Source: Mycolicibacter terrae
Lineage (GTDB): Bacteria > Actinomycetota > Actinomycetes > Mycobacteriales > Mycobacteriaceae
NCBI RefSeq assembly: GCF_010727125.1
Contig: NZ_AP022564.1
Coordinates: forward strand, 1,116,001 to 1,180,000
Reading direction: 5' to 3'
DNA length: 64,000 nt
Every line of letters starts with the position of its first letter. The first letter of the stretch is position 1. Position numbers and translations under genes: made by a program. Shown here in pieces: positions 9,149 through 17,636 of the stretch. A model generated the notes under the pieces. It ran no database searches. It worked only from the letters and a program-made list of their open reading frames with translations, and was not told the origin of the DNA.

Positions 9149-10353
9149 CGACGAGGAGAACCCGCTCGGTGCTTGTCACGGTGCTGGCGCAGGCAATCTC
9201 GGTGGCATTGCTGAGTTCCTGCTCGGTGGGGCTGGCCGAGCTTCCGCTGCCGGCGCCGTCACAGGGGAAGCGGACCTACCCGATCAGCGCGGAATTCGTC
9301 GATGCACTGAACCTTCCGGGCAAGGCCAAGGTGCGGCTGTCCGGCGCCGACGTCGGCGAGGTGGAGACCATGGCCGTCCGCGACTATACGGCCGTGGTGA
9401 CCATGCAGATCGCCTCCGATGTTGCGATCCCGCACGGCACCACGGCCGAATTGCGTTCGGCTACGCCGCTGGGCGATGTGTTTGTCGCACTGGCGCCGCC
9501 GCCGGGGGCGGCCAGCGGCTCGCCGATGCTCAACCCGGGCGACGTGATTCCGTTGGATGCCACCGCATCGGCGGCCTCGGTCGAGGAGGTGCTCAGTGCG
9601 GCGTCCCTGCTCGTCAACGGGGGTGCGGTCCGCAACCTGACCAAGGTGCTCAACGGAATGGGTCGTGCGGTCGGCGGCAAGGGGGAGGATCTGGGCCGGT
9701 TCCTCGATGAGTCCACCGACCTGGTTCGCAGCCTGTCCGACCGGTCGCTGGCGATCAAACAGGCGTTGACCCAGACCGGTGATGTGGCCGCCATCCTGTC
9801 CGCCCGTCAGCAGTCCATCGACGAGGCGATCGTCGCTGCCGGCCCGGCCCTGGGGACGCTGGCCGGCCAAACCGACAGCGTGGTGGGGCTGGTCGGTGAC
9901 GTCGATCGAATAATGCTGCAACTGATCAAGTTTCCCTCGGTCCGGGGAGAGAAGTCGCGCAGTATGATGGCCGACCTCAATCGATTGTCGGACGGGCTCA
10001 ATGCCGCCTCGACGGCGCCGGACGCGTCCTTGGCTTCGTTCAACCAGCTGTTCGGGCCGGTGTTGAAGCTGACCAACGGAAGCTCGGCCCACGTCGACAT
10101 CGATCTGGCGGACATGGCCGTCGGAGCATTCGCAGACCTGCACCATCCCGGTGACCTCGGCAGCCATGGACCCACCAGGGAGGACTTCCGTAACATGGTG
10201 GGCAGCATCACTTATCAGCTGCTCCAGGTGCGCAACAAGTTCTGGGGCCCACCGACCCCGCCGCCGGGCACGGTACCCCCGCCGAACCTGGTGGGCCCGG
10301 CGCCGGGTTCGCTGACACCGGTGCCGCCGCCCCCGGGAGGGGGTACACCGTGA
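9145..10353 (+). CDS. MceE: Mce-family lipoprotein
   Basis: A 402-residue Mce lipoprotein of the LprK/LprN type. The signal peptide ends in a clear lipobox LLSSC (about residues 23-27). The MlaD domain begins at YPISAEFVDALNLPGKAKVR, and the C-terminal 35 residues are very Pro-rich (PPTPPPGTVPPP and similar). It is translationally coupled to both neighbours (ATGA upstream, GTGA downstream). By family knowledge the lipidated MceE anchors or caps the Mce tube in the envelope. Confidence 0.92.
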   Translation: MTTRRTRSVLVTVLAQAISVALLSSCSVGLAELPLPAPSQGKRTYPISAEFVDALNLPGKAKVRLSGADVGEVETMAVRDYTAVVTMQIASDVAIPHGTTAELRSATPLGDVFVALAPPPGAASGSPMLNPGDVIPLDATASAASVEEVLSAASLLVNGGAVRNLTKVLNGMGRAVGGKGEDLGRFLDESTDLVRSLSDRSLAIKQALTQTGDVAAILSARQQSIDEAIVAAGPALGTLAGQTDSVVGLVGDVDRIMLQLIKFPSVRGEKSRSMMADLNRLSDGLNAASTAPDASLASFNQLFGPVLKLTNGSSAHVDIDLADMAVGAFADLHHPGDLGSHGPTREDFRNMVGSITYQLLQVRNKFWGPPTPPPGTVPPPNLVGPAPGSLTPVPPPPGGGTP

Positions 10354-11612
10354 CCAGCGTGTTCGGTTGGCTCACCCGCCAGTTCGAGTATCTGCGGGAC
10401 AGGCGCCTGGGCTTGTCTGCCTGCGGACTTGCGGTGATGCTCGTCGCGGGGGTCACCTACCTGATTTTCGGTACGCTGCGGTTCGACCCGACCACCTCCG
10501 ACAAACTCGTACGGGTGCACCTCGCCGAAACGGGCGGCCTACTGGCGGGGCAGGATGTCACCCTGCGTGGCGTGCCGGTCGGAAGAGTCCGTTCGATCGA
10601 CTTGTCTGCCGACGGCACGGTGGCCGTCGCCGCGATCCGTCCCGATGCGCAGATCCCCGCCGACAGTGAGGTACGGGTGTCGGCCCTGTCGCCGGCCGGC
10701 GAGCAGTATCTAGACTTCCGGGCCGGTCGCAACGACGGACCCTACCTGACCGATGGCGCCGAAATCGATTCCAGCAGAACGCGAACGCCGGTCACGTTGG
10801 CGACGATGCTAGGCGACATGGATGGCACGCTGCGCCAGGTGGACCCGGACAAGCTCAGCGCCGTTCTCGGCGAGCTGCGGGTAGGGCCGCAGGGGCCACA
10901 GAAACTTGCGGCCATCCTCGACGGCGGTGCCTTCCTGGTCTCGACACTGGATTCCGTGCTGCCGCACACGGTCAGCCTGCTCAACACCAGCAAGGTGGTG
11001 CTCTCGACCGTGCGCGACGTGAGCCCCGGTATGGAAGTGACGTCGTCCGACATGTCGTCGATCCTGAGCGGCGTGCAGAGAATGGACGCCGGTTACCGCA
11101 CGCTGCTGGATCGAGGACCCGCTGCCATGGGGGGGATCGACACACTGATCGACGACAACTCGCCGACCATGGTCCAGTTGCTCGGCAACCTGGCCACCAT
11201 CTCCCAGCTGACCTACTTGAGAGTTCCGGCCCTGGAGGAGTTCTTCTTCCCCGAGTATCGCGCCGGATCCGCACTCGACGCCGCCGCGAGCACCTTTCGT
11301 GACGGCGGTGTGTGGGGCGCGGTCAGTCTCTACCAACGGTATTCGTGTGATAACAACGTGCCGCACACTCCGCCGGCGCTGGCTGACCATCCCGAACCGT
11401 ACTTGTACACCTACTGTTCCAATCCCGACCCGAAGTACCTGGTGCGAGGCGCCCGCAATGCGCCACGTCCCCCCGACGACGACACCGCGGGGCCGCCGCC
11501 CGGTGCGGATCCACTGCGCCGCGCCGATCCGACTCCGCGGGGGCCGCTGAGCATTTTGCTGCCCTATGGGGGTCCGGATCTGCCGCTGCCGCCACCGCCG
11601 AGCGGTCCTTAG
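10350..11612 (+). CDS. MceF: Mce/MlaD-family protein
   Basis: A 420-residue last subunit of the six-gene mce set. An N-terminal anchor (LGLSACGLAVMLVAGVTYLI) precedes an MlaD domain (VRVHLAETGGLLAGQDVTLR), helical Mce region and a Pro-rich tail. Several Cys near the C-terminus (YSCDNN and YTYCSN) may form disulfides outside the membrane. The GTG start overlaps the mceE stop. It ends 83 bp before the secreted protein at 11696, probably still in the same transcript. Confidence 0.9.
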   Translation: MTSVFGWLTRQFEYLRDRRLGLSACGLAVMLVAGVTYLIFGTLRFDPTTSDKLVRVHLAETGGLLAGQDVTLRGVPVGRVRSIDLSADGTVAVAAIRPDAQIPADSEVRVSALSPAGEQYLDFRAGRNDGPYLTDGAEIDSSRTRTPVTLATMLGDMDGTLRQVDPDKLSAVLGELRVGPQGPQKLAAILDGGAFLVSTLDSVLPHTVSLLNTSKVVLSTVRDVSPGMEVTSSDMSSILSGVQRMDAGYRTLLDRGPAAMGGIDTLIDDNSPTMVQLLGNLATISQLTYLRVPALEEFFFPEYRAGSALDAAASTFRDGGVWGAVSLYQRYSCDNNVPHTPPALADHPEPYLYTYCSNPDPKYLVRGARNAPRPPDDDTAGPPPGADPLRRADPTPRGPLSILLPYGGPDLPLPPPPSGP

Positions 11613-11695
11613 ATGTTTGCGACCGCTGTCGCAGGGGTGACATCGGAGGCCGCCGACACCGGCAAGGTCGAACGGCCACGAGGGGAGGACCCGCG

Positions 11696-12430
11696 GTGAA
11701 GGACGGATTTCTCGGGTGGCTGGCTGCGGCCTGCGCCGCTCTGGTACTGGGAGCGACCTGCATGGCGCCGGTATCCACCGCCGACACCGTGTCCAATGGA
11801 GTGGCCTATGCCGTCGTGCCCGATCTGGTGGGCGGCAGCAGTCCGAACGGGCTGGGTGAATGGACAGTGGATTACCAGAAGCTGGCCGGGGGCGATCCGG
11901 CGGTCGCCGATGCGGTCAATCGGATTCTCGATGACGAGGCCAACGGCCAGGTGTGGCTGTATGCGGCCAGTGCCAGCAAGACCTCACCGTGGACGTTTCA
12001 CACGCGCGGGACGCTGTTGTTTCGGCCGATGACCGTCTCTGCGCTGTTCACCGGGCAGTACAACGCCGTCGACCTTCCCAACATGCCGGTCGACGCGGTG
12101 GCCACCCGGGTGTTCGATTCCCGCAGCGGCATTCAGATCGTCTGGGACAACCTGTTCGTCGACAAGCAGGCGGGTCTGGCCAGGTTGTCGGACCTGACCG
12201 CGAAGATTCTCCCGGCGACCTATCCGACACCGCCGCTGGGCGGGTGGGCGGAGTACGGGGCGTCGCTGGCACCGCTGGAGCGCAACTACAAGTTCTGGAT
12301 CCCCACCGACGGCGGCATCGAATTGCACTTCACCGACCGGCAATTCGGTCGCGGGCTGCGCGTCATCACCATCCCGTGGTCGGCGGTGAGCGATCTGATC
12401 GCCCCCGCGTTCGCCGCGATCACCAGTTGA
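11696..12430 (+). CDS. secreted RsiV/MPT64-like (DUF3298-type) protein
   Basis: A 244-residue exported protein. The signal peptide (LAAACAALVLGATCMAPVSTADT) likely ends near the AxA-like STA-DT site around residue 30. The C-terminal region (YNFWIP-like YKFWIPTDGGIELHFTDRQF and VITIPWSAV) resembles the DUF3298 domain of MPT64-type proteins. The GTG start has a strong AGGGGAGGA ribosome binding site. It follows mceF and may be an Mce-associated envelope protein. Its 3' end overlaps that of the convergent DUF2599-like gene by 11 bp. Confidence 0.75.
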   Translation: MKDGFLGWLAAACAALVLGATCMAPVSTADTVSNGVAYAVVPDLVGGSSPNGLGEWTVDYQKLAGGDPAVADAVNRILDDEANGQVWLYAASASKTSPWTFHTRGTLLFRPMTVSALFTGQYNAVDLPNMPVDAVATRVFDSRSGIQIVWDNLFVDKQAGLARLSDLTAKILPATYPTPPLGGWAEYGASLAPLERNYKFWIPTDGGIELHFTDRQFGRGLRVITIPWSAVSDLIAPAFAAITS

Positions 12431-12905
12431 ACACGTCGTCCGGGCCGCCCGGGTTGCACCCGGAGTTCAGCATGATCGAGTTGGAGACCACCGGTCGCCA
12501 CGGCTCGAGGTTCCAGGTGCCGACCTTGCCGGGATTGGTGAACGTGGCCGACTGCCAGTAGCAGAAGAACTGATTCTGCATGGTCAAGGTGTTGGCGTCG
12601 GGCGCGTTCTCCAACAATTCGGCCCAGGCGTCGTAACTCTGGGCGCCATTGGTGAACATGCCGGCGGCCCACCACCCCCACGGGGTCGGATAGATACGAA
12701 GTGTCGCCCGGTCGCCGTGATACTCCCACACGGTGTGGTCGATGTACTGCGGGGCATCGGGAGGCCTGGCGTGAACCGGGGCCGCAGCGAGCATCCCGAT
12801 GGCGAGCGGCACCGTCGACAGTGCCGTCGCTAGGCACCGGCCGTGCCCAGCGGCGCGCCGGTGGACCACGACCGCGCGCAGTCGAACCGCTAACCGATCG
12901 GCCAT
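12420..12905 (-). CDS. secreted DUF2599-like protein
   Basis: About 161 residues with an N-terminal signal peptide (LATALSTVPLAIGMLAAAPVHA). The mature part begins YIDHTVWEYHGDRATLRIYP and contains several Trp and a Cys pair (FFCYW and NSGCNPGG), as in DUF2599 proteins of unknown function in mycobacteria. ATG 12905 lies inside the last codons of the upstream aldehyde dehydrogenase (16-nt overlap) with AAGG ahead of it, so the two are probably co-transcribed. The function is unknown. Confidence 0.7.
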   Translation of the reverse strand: MADRLAVRLRAVVVHRRAAGHGRCLATALSTVPLAIGMLAAAPVHARPPDAPQYIDHTVWEYHGDRATLRIYPTPWGWWAAGMFTNGAQSYDAWAELLENAPDANTLTMQNQFFCYWQSATFTNPGKVGTWNLEPWRPVVSNSIMLNSGCNPGGPDDVFNW

Positions 12906-14362
12906 TGAAGAGCCTTGTGCTGCAGGTACTCCGAGAGGCCGTGTCCACCGAACTCGCGGCCGATGCCGCTGTACTTGTAACCGCCGAAAGGCGAGTTCGG
13001 GTTGAGGCCGCCGCCGCCGCCGTTGATGACGACCATCCCGGTCCGCAGCCGGCGTGCAACGCCGACGGCGCGGACCGGGTCGGCGGACCACACCCCGCCC
13101 GACAGGCCGAACCGACTGTCGTTGGCGATCCGTACCGCCTCGTCGTCGTCGCGGAACGGGATCACCACACCGACCGGGCCGAAAAATTCCTCCTGGGCGA
13201 TCCGCATGCCGTTGTCGACGCCGACGAACAAGGTCGGCTCGAGAAAGTATCCGCGGTCCAGGTGCGCGGGACGGCCGCCGCCGTAGGCGATCTGGGCACC
13301 CTCCTGAACCCCGGTGGCGATCAGTTCCTCGACACGGCGGCGCTGAACGTCACGGATCAGCGGGCCCATCAAATTGGCCGGATCGGCGGGATCGCCGACG
13401 CTGATGAAGCCGAGCCCGCCCACGATGCGTGCGACCAGCTCGTCGTGCAGTGACTGGTGCACCAGGATCCGGGTCTGCAGCGCGCAGCCCTGTCCCGCGT
13501 GGGTGATGAACCCGCCGAGGACGCTCTCCATCACCTTGTCCAGGTCGGTGTCGTCGAGAATGATGTTGGCCGACTTGCCGCCCAGCTCCAGTACCACCTT
13601 CTTGACGGTCTCCGCCCCCTGCGCGTAGACCTTGCGCCCCACCGTGTCCGAACCGGTGAAGCTGAGGATGTCGACCCCCGGATGCCGCGTCAGCGCCTCG
13701 CCTGCGGCCACATCACCGGTGACGATATTCACTGTGCCCGGGGGTAACCCGGCGGCATCGGCGATCTCACCGAGAATCAGCGCCTCCAACGGGGTGTAGG
13801 GCGAGCACTTCAGCACCGCCGTGCAGCCGGCGGCCAGGGCCGGGCCCAGCTTGGCGAGGTTCAGCAGGAAGGGGAAGTTGAACGCGGTGATGAGACCGGC
13901 CACTCCGTAGGGTTCGCGGACCACCACGCCCTGACCGATGCCATGCCCGATGATGGGGCGCACCGGCTCTTCGAAGGTGAACTGCGGCAGCACCCGGGTG
14001 GCCAGGTCGCTGAAGTGGTCGATCGGCGTGCCGACCTGAAGGTACTCCGAGATGAGACGGGTGCACCCGGCTTCGGTGATGTTCAGCTCGACGAGTTCGG
14101 CTCGCCGGCGCTGCAGCTCGTCGGCCATCTTGGCAAGGATGCGGGCGCGTTCGGTGGGCGTCATTGCCGGCCAGGGACCTTCGTCAAACGCTCGGCGGGC
14201 GGCACCCACCGCGGCGTCGATGTCCTCGACGGTCGCCTGGGGGACTTCGGCGATGGCTTCTTCGGTCGCCGGGTTGAGCACCGTGATGGGGTCGTCGCCG
14301 GTGCCGTCGGTCCACCCGCCGTCGATGTAGAGCCCGCGGGTTGCCAGTGGTGTCGATGTCAT
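12890..14362 (-). CDS. NAD(P)-dependent aldehyde dehydrogenase
   Basis: A 490-residue ALDH-superfamily enzyme, oxidising an aldehyde to a carboxylic acid. Landmarks seen are FNFPFLL (cofactor region), FTGSDTVGR (about 238-246), the general-base motif ELGGKSAN (Glu near 257) and the catalytic-Cys motif GQGCALQTR (Cys near 291). A GGAGCACCG lies before the ATG. It is divergent from the GntR regulator at 14417 across a 54-bp promoter with an island-motif copy, so the regulator may control it. In a side-chain pathway it would follow an alcohol oxidation step. Confidence 0.92.
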   Translation of the reverse strand: MTSTPLATRGLYIDGGWTDGTGDDPITVLNPATEEAIAEVPQATVEDIDAAVGAARRAFDEGPWPAMTPTERARILAKMADELQRRRAELVELNITEAGCTRLISEYLQVGTPIDHFSDLATRVLPQFTFEEPVRPIIGHGIGQGVVVREPYGVAGLITAFNFPFLLNLAKLGPALAAGCTAVLKCSPYTPLEALILGEIADAAGLPPGTVNIVTGDVAAGEALTRHPGVDILSFTGSDTVGRKVYAQGAETVKKVVLELGGKSANIILDDTDLDKVMESVLGGFITHAGQGCALQTRILVHQSLHDELVARIVGGLGFISVGDPADPANLMGPLIRDVQRRRVEELIATGVQEGAQIAYGGGRPAHLDRGYFLEPTLFVGVDNGMRIAQEEFFGPVGVVIPFRDDDEAVRIANDSRFGLSGGVWSADPVRAVGVARRLRTGMVVINGGGGGLNPNSPFGGYKYSGIGREFGGHGLSEYLQHKALQWPIG

Positions 14363-14383
14363 CGGTGCTCCTTGTTCAGCGAT

Positions 14384-14403
14384 TGAGTAAAATCATTTAG
14401 ATA
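14384..14403 (+). promoter_or_regulatory. island operator motif, weaker copy
   Basis: TGAGTAAAATCATTTAGATA matches 13 of 20 positions of the copy at 29706, including an uninterrupted TCATTTAG. It lies between the divergent aldehyde dehydrogenase (start 14362) and GntR gene (start 14417 or 14432). Confidence 0.4.
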
Positions 14404-14416
14404 TAACGGCTGATGG

Positions 14417-15229
14417 GTGGGCGGTGGCGCAATGGTTGCAGGTATCGGTGCGAACGGCGAGGCGAAGAAGCTGGTGCGGGTTCCCAAAACCGCCGAGCTC
14501 ATCGCCGACGAACTGCGCAGCCGGATCGTTCGTGGTGTCCTGAAAAAAGGCGACGCGCTGCCTACCGAGGTCGAATTGGTCAAGCAGTTCGGGGTTTCTC
14601 GGCCGACCCTGCGCGAAGCGTTCCGCATCCTGGAGAGCGAATCGTTGATCGTGGTGCGGCGCGGATCGCGCGGCGGCGTCCTGGTGTCCTCGCCGGACAT
14701 CTCGGTGGCGGCGCGCGATTTCGGTCTGCTGCTGCAGATGTCAGGCACCACGCTGGCCGATGTGTACGACGCGCGGAAAGTGCTCGAACCGGCGGCGGTG
14801 GAAATGCTCGCCGCCCGTGCGACCCCGGCTGACGTGAACGATCTGCGGACAGCCGCCGGAGCGCTGGCGGTGCTGGTCAACGACGGGGTGGAACAGGCCG
14901 ACTTCAATGAGTGGTCGGCGGCCGCATTCCGGTTTCACGACCTCATCCTGGAGCGGTCCGGAAACACCACGCTGGCGTTGTTCGGTGCGGTGCTGCGCGA
15001 GGTGATCACCCGCCACATGGCGCGTGCGGTGACGACGTCGACCGACGCCGCTGAGATCGAAAAGCAGTTCAAGCAGACGATTCGGGTGTTCACCAAGTTG
15101 ACCAATCTGATCGAGGCCGGCGAGGCCGCCCAGGCGCGGACGTTCTGGAGCGCTCATATGGACCGCGCCGGCCGCAAGATGCTGTGGGGCGACCTCGCCC
15201 GGGAGACGGTGATCGACCTCTTTGTCTGA
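14417..15229 (+). CDS. FadR/GntR-family transcriptional regulator
   Basis: About 270 residues. The N-terminal winged helix (about residues 20-90: PTEVELVKQFGVSRPTLREA, then RRGSRGGVLV) is a typical GntR DNA-binding domain. The rest is an alpha-helical FCD ligand-binding domain with His residues (RFHDLIL, EVITRH and WSAHM) that bind metal and ligand in the FadR subfamily. GTG 14417 and ATG 14432 are both possible starts. FadR-type GntR proteins usually repress acyl or acid catabolism genes until an acyl-CoA or acid binds. It ends 8 bp from the convergent CoA-transferase gene. Confidence 0.9.
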   Translation: MGGGAMVAGIGANGEAKKLVRVPKTAELIADELRSRIVRGVLKKGDALPTEVELVKQFGVSRPTLREAFRILESESLIVVRRGSRGGVLVSSPDISVAARDFGLLLQMSGTTLADVYDARKVLEPAAVEMLAARATPADVNDLRTAAGALAVLVNDGVEQADFNEWSAAAFRFHDLILERSGNTTLALFGAVLREVITRHMARAVTTSTDAAEIEKQFKQTIRVFTKLTNLIEAGEAAQARTFWSAHMDRAGRKMLWGDLARETVIDLFV

Positions 15230-15237
15230 CATGGCCG

Positions 15238-16446
15238 TCAACCCAGCGCTCCGCCGTCGCGGAGGTCGCTGATCTCATCCCAGTCCATGCCGAATTCGAG
15301 CAGCACTTCCTCAGTGTGCTGGCCGATTTCGGGTGCCGGGCCGGCCGGCGCCGTCGGCACACCGTCGAATTGATAGGGCGGGGCTACCACGCGGAAGGGG
15401 CGACCGTCGGCGCCGGTGATCTCCGGCAGGTACCCGTTGTCGGCGACTTGCTCGCTCTGGCAGACCTCCTCGAAGGTCGCTGCCGCTGACCATACCCCGG
15501 AGAAGCCGGCGAGCACGCCTCGCCATTCGGCGAGCGGTCGGGCGAAAAAGGCGCGATCCAGCTCGGCGATGCATGCCACCCGATTGGCGAACCGGGCAGG
15601 GGTGTCACGGAATCGGGGATCGACAGCCAGTTCCGGCCGGTTCAGCAGTTCGCACAGCTCGGGCCAGAACCGGTCCGCCTGCAGGCACACCAGGTTGATC
15701 CACCGGTCGTCTTGAGTGCGATAGGTGTTCACTATCGGGTTGGGTGCGTCACGCCGGTTCGGCCGGGGCAGCTCGCCCGACCCGGCGGCGCTAGCTGTCA
15801 GATCGGGGCTCATGGTCCACATTCCGGTGGCAAGCAACGAGACGTCGACGGTTCCGCCTGTTCCGGTGCGTTCGCGGCGGAACAGGGCCATCGCGACCGC
15901 CCCGGCGATCGCGCTGGATCCCTGCAGATCGAAGAACGCGGCCGGTTGCGGGACCGGCTCGTCGGCGCCGGGCGGGGTGAGCTTGTACTGGATCCCGGCG
16001 GCCGACCACGCTGCGGCGGAATCGAATCCACCGGTGTCAGCCAGCGGACCGCCGCTGCCCCAACCGGATCCGCAGACATAGATCAGCCGGGGGTTGAGCG
16101 GACGCAGATCCGCGATGTCGATACCGAGTTTGGCGCGAACCTTGGGCAGATAGCTGGTGAGCAGCACGTCGGAGGATTTGGTCAGCCGCCGCAGTATGGC
16201 CAGCCCCGCCGGGGCGCTGAGGTCGAGTGTGATGCTGCGCTTGCCGCGATTGGGCACCTGCAGGAATGGGTTCGGGGCGGACTCGTCGGCGTTGAGTCCG
16301 TTGCGCAGTCCACGTTGTGGATCGCCGGTGGGCGGCTCGACCTTGATCACGTCGGCACCCAGGTCGGCCATGATGGCACCCGCGCCCGGCACGAATGTCC
16401 ACGAGGCGACCTCGATGACGCGAACACCGTCGAATGGTCCAGTCAC
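15238..16446 (-). CDS. CaiB/BaiF-family (class III) CoA-transferase
   Basis: A 402-residue class III CoA-transferase. The N-terminus GVRVIEVASWTFVPGAGAIM, followed by ADLGADVIKVEPP, is the family signature, and the DLQGSSAIAGAVAMALFRRE region follows the usual position of the catalytic Asp. Such enzymes activate or racemise organic acids as CoA thioesters. The GTG start is preceded by AGGAGAGG. The gene runs convergent with the GntR gene (8 bp apart) and downstream of the 16473-17564 gene, 26 bp away, likely in one operon under the motif at 17581. Confidence 0.88.
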   Translation of the reverse strand: MTGPFDGVRVIEVASWTFVPGAGAIMADLGADVIKVEPPTGDPQRGLRNGLNADESAPNPFLQVPNRGKRSITLDLSAPAGLAILRRLTKSSDVLLTSYLPKVRAKLGIDIADLRPLNPRLIYVCGSGWGSGGPLADTGGFDSAAAWSAAGIQYKLTPPGADEPVPQPAAFFDLQGSSAIAGAVAMALFRRERTGTGGTVDVSLLATGMWTMSPDLTASAAGSGELPRPNRRDAPNPIVNTYRTQDDRWINLVCLQADRFWPELCELLNRPELAVDPRFRDTPARFANRVACIAELDRAFFARPLAEWRGVLAGFSGVWSAAATFEEVCQSEQVADNGYLPEITGADGRPFRVVAPPYQFDGVPTAPAGPAPEIGQHTEEVLLEFGMDWDEISDLRDGGALG

Positions 16447-16472
16447 GTGCCTCTCCTGGGGATCTCAGACCC

Positions 16473-17564
16473 TCAGCGCACAGCGTGCAGCGCTGCGAGC
16501 ATTCGGGCGAAATGTTTGGGGTTCCAGATGTCCTGGTCTTCCCCCCAGCCGATCCGGCCGTCGAACTCCCAGCGCATCAGCGCTGTGCTGCCGCCGCCGC
16601 GCTCACAGATGTGACTGACCGAGAAACCCTCGGCGGTCATGGTGCGACCTGCCGTATCGGTGAGCTGTACGTCCATCTGCGCGCTCCAGCCGGTGACCGG
16701 ATCCCGGTAGTTCCTCATCCGGCTGGCGGTCTTGTCGAGCAATTCGAACCGTCCATCCCGCAGCAACCACCCGTGGTTGAGCGGTGACCAGCCGGCGGCG
16801 TCGCCGTCCGGGACCCGGACGAACGCCAGGAAGCCGGTCTGGTCATCGGCATGGCCGAAGATGTATTGGATACGGCCCCGCCCTTTTTCCCGCTCGATCT
16901 GACGCCACATCGGCCCTCCGGGATCACGCACCCGGCTGGTGTCGCCGGAAGCATTGGCCGGTCTGGCCCGTGGTGGCCCGCCGCGCGGCGCCCACGAGCG
17001 GTCGCGGACCGAGTAACAGTCGATTGCCACTGGCTCGCCGCCCAGGACAAGCTCGCCGGTGACGTGGCCGACCTGGTCGAAGTGGGTGTGTTCCATGAAC
17101 GGTGGCTCGCCCGGAGTGCAACGCCGCGGATCGTGGATGCCTTCGAAGGTCAGGGTGACCGCGAAATCAGCCGTCGGATCGGCGTATTCGATCCGGTAGT
17201 CGCGCATCGGGCGCAGCACCCGGACGCTGAAACCGCCGTCGGGAATGGTGATGTCGCGGAGGTCGGGAGCCGGATCGCTCATCGGTACCTCGGTGGCCAT
17301 CCGGAAGTAACGCAGGTCCTCGGGGCGCGCACCGGTGGGATCCCACACGTACACCCGCCAGGTCACGGTGCCGCGGTTGGTGTTGAACGTCGCGTGCAGC
17401 CAGCCCCCGAGTGCGCGCTCGGGGATGTTGAAGGACCACCAGGTCGTCTCGGCCCAATACGGGTCGGCGTCGGGCGGGTCGTGGAAGTTGTCATCAGCCG
17501 GCAGAAACGGACTGTCCACGGTGACATCCGCTGTCATGGCCGGAGCGCTCGGGCTACGTCCCAT
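16473..17564 (-). CDS. hypothetical protein, DUF7064/7065 (AttH-like) type
   Basis: A 363-residue soluble protein with many aromatic residues and beta-rich character (ETTWWSFNIPERALGGWLHA, DCYSVRDRSWAPRGG and WEFDGRIGWGEDQDIWNPKH). The pattern resembles the paired lipocalin-like domains of the DUF7064/DUF7065 or AttH/CrtC-like family found in actinobacterial steroid and lipid catabolic clusters. This assignment is from memory of the family and no catalytic residues can be named. The start is ATG 17564, 16 bp from an operator copy; ATG 17537 is an alternative. The function is unknown, possibly lipid binding or hydration. Confidence 0.65.
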   Translation of the reverse strand: MGRSPSAPAMTADVTVDSPFLPADDNFHDPPDADPYWAETTWWSFNIPERALGGWLHATFNTNRGTVTWRVYVWDPTGARPEDLRYFRMATEVPMSDPAPDLRDITIPDGGFSVRVLRPMRDYRIEYADPTADFAVTLTFEGIHDPRRCTPGEPPFMEHTHFDQVGHVTGELVLGGEPVAIDCYSVRDRSWAPRGGPPRARPANASGDTSRVRDPGGPMWRQIEREKGRGRIQYIFGHADDQTGFLAFVRVPDGDAAGWSPLNHGWLLRDGRFELLDKTASRMRNYRDPVTGWSAQMDVQLTDTAGRTMTAEGFSVSHICERGGGSTALMRWEFDGRIGWGEDQDIWNPKHFARMLAALHAVR

Positions 17565-17573
17565 CGCATGATC

Positions 17574-17600
17574 GTATCCTAAAGGATACTGATTTAGGGA
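17574..17600 (+). promoter_or_regulatory. island operator motif with perfect inverted repeat
   Basis: AAAGGATACTGATTTAGGGA at 17581-17600 is one of the best motif copies. It overlaps a perfect 7-2-7 inverted repeat (GTATCCT, AA, AGGATAC) at 17574-17589. It lies directly upstream of the minus-strand gene starting at 17564. Confidence 0.6.
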
Positions 17601-17636
17601 TTCAATTGGGGAGTTGTCGGAACAGGACGGGCGCGG

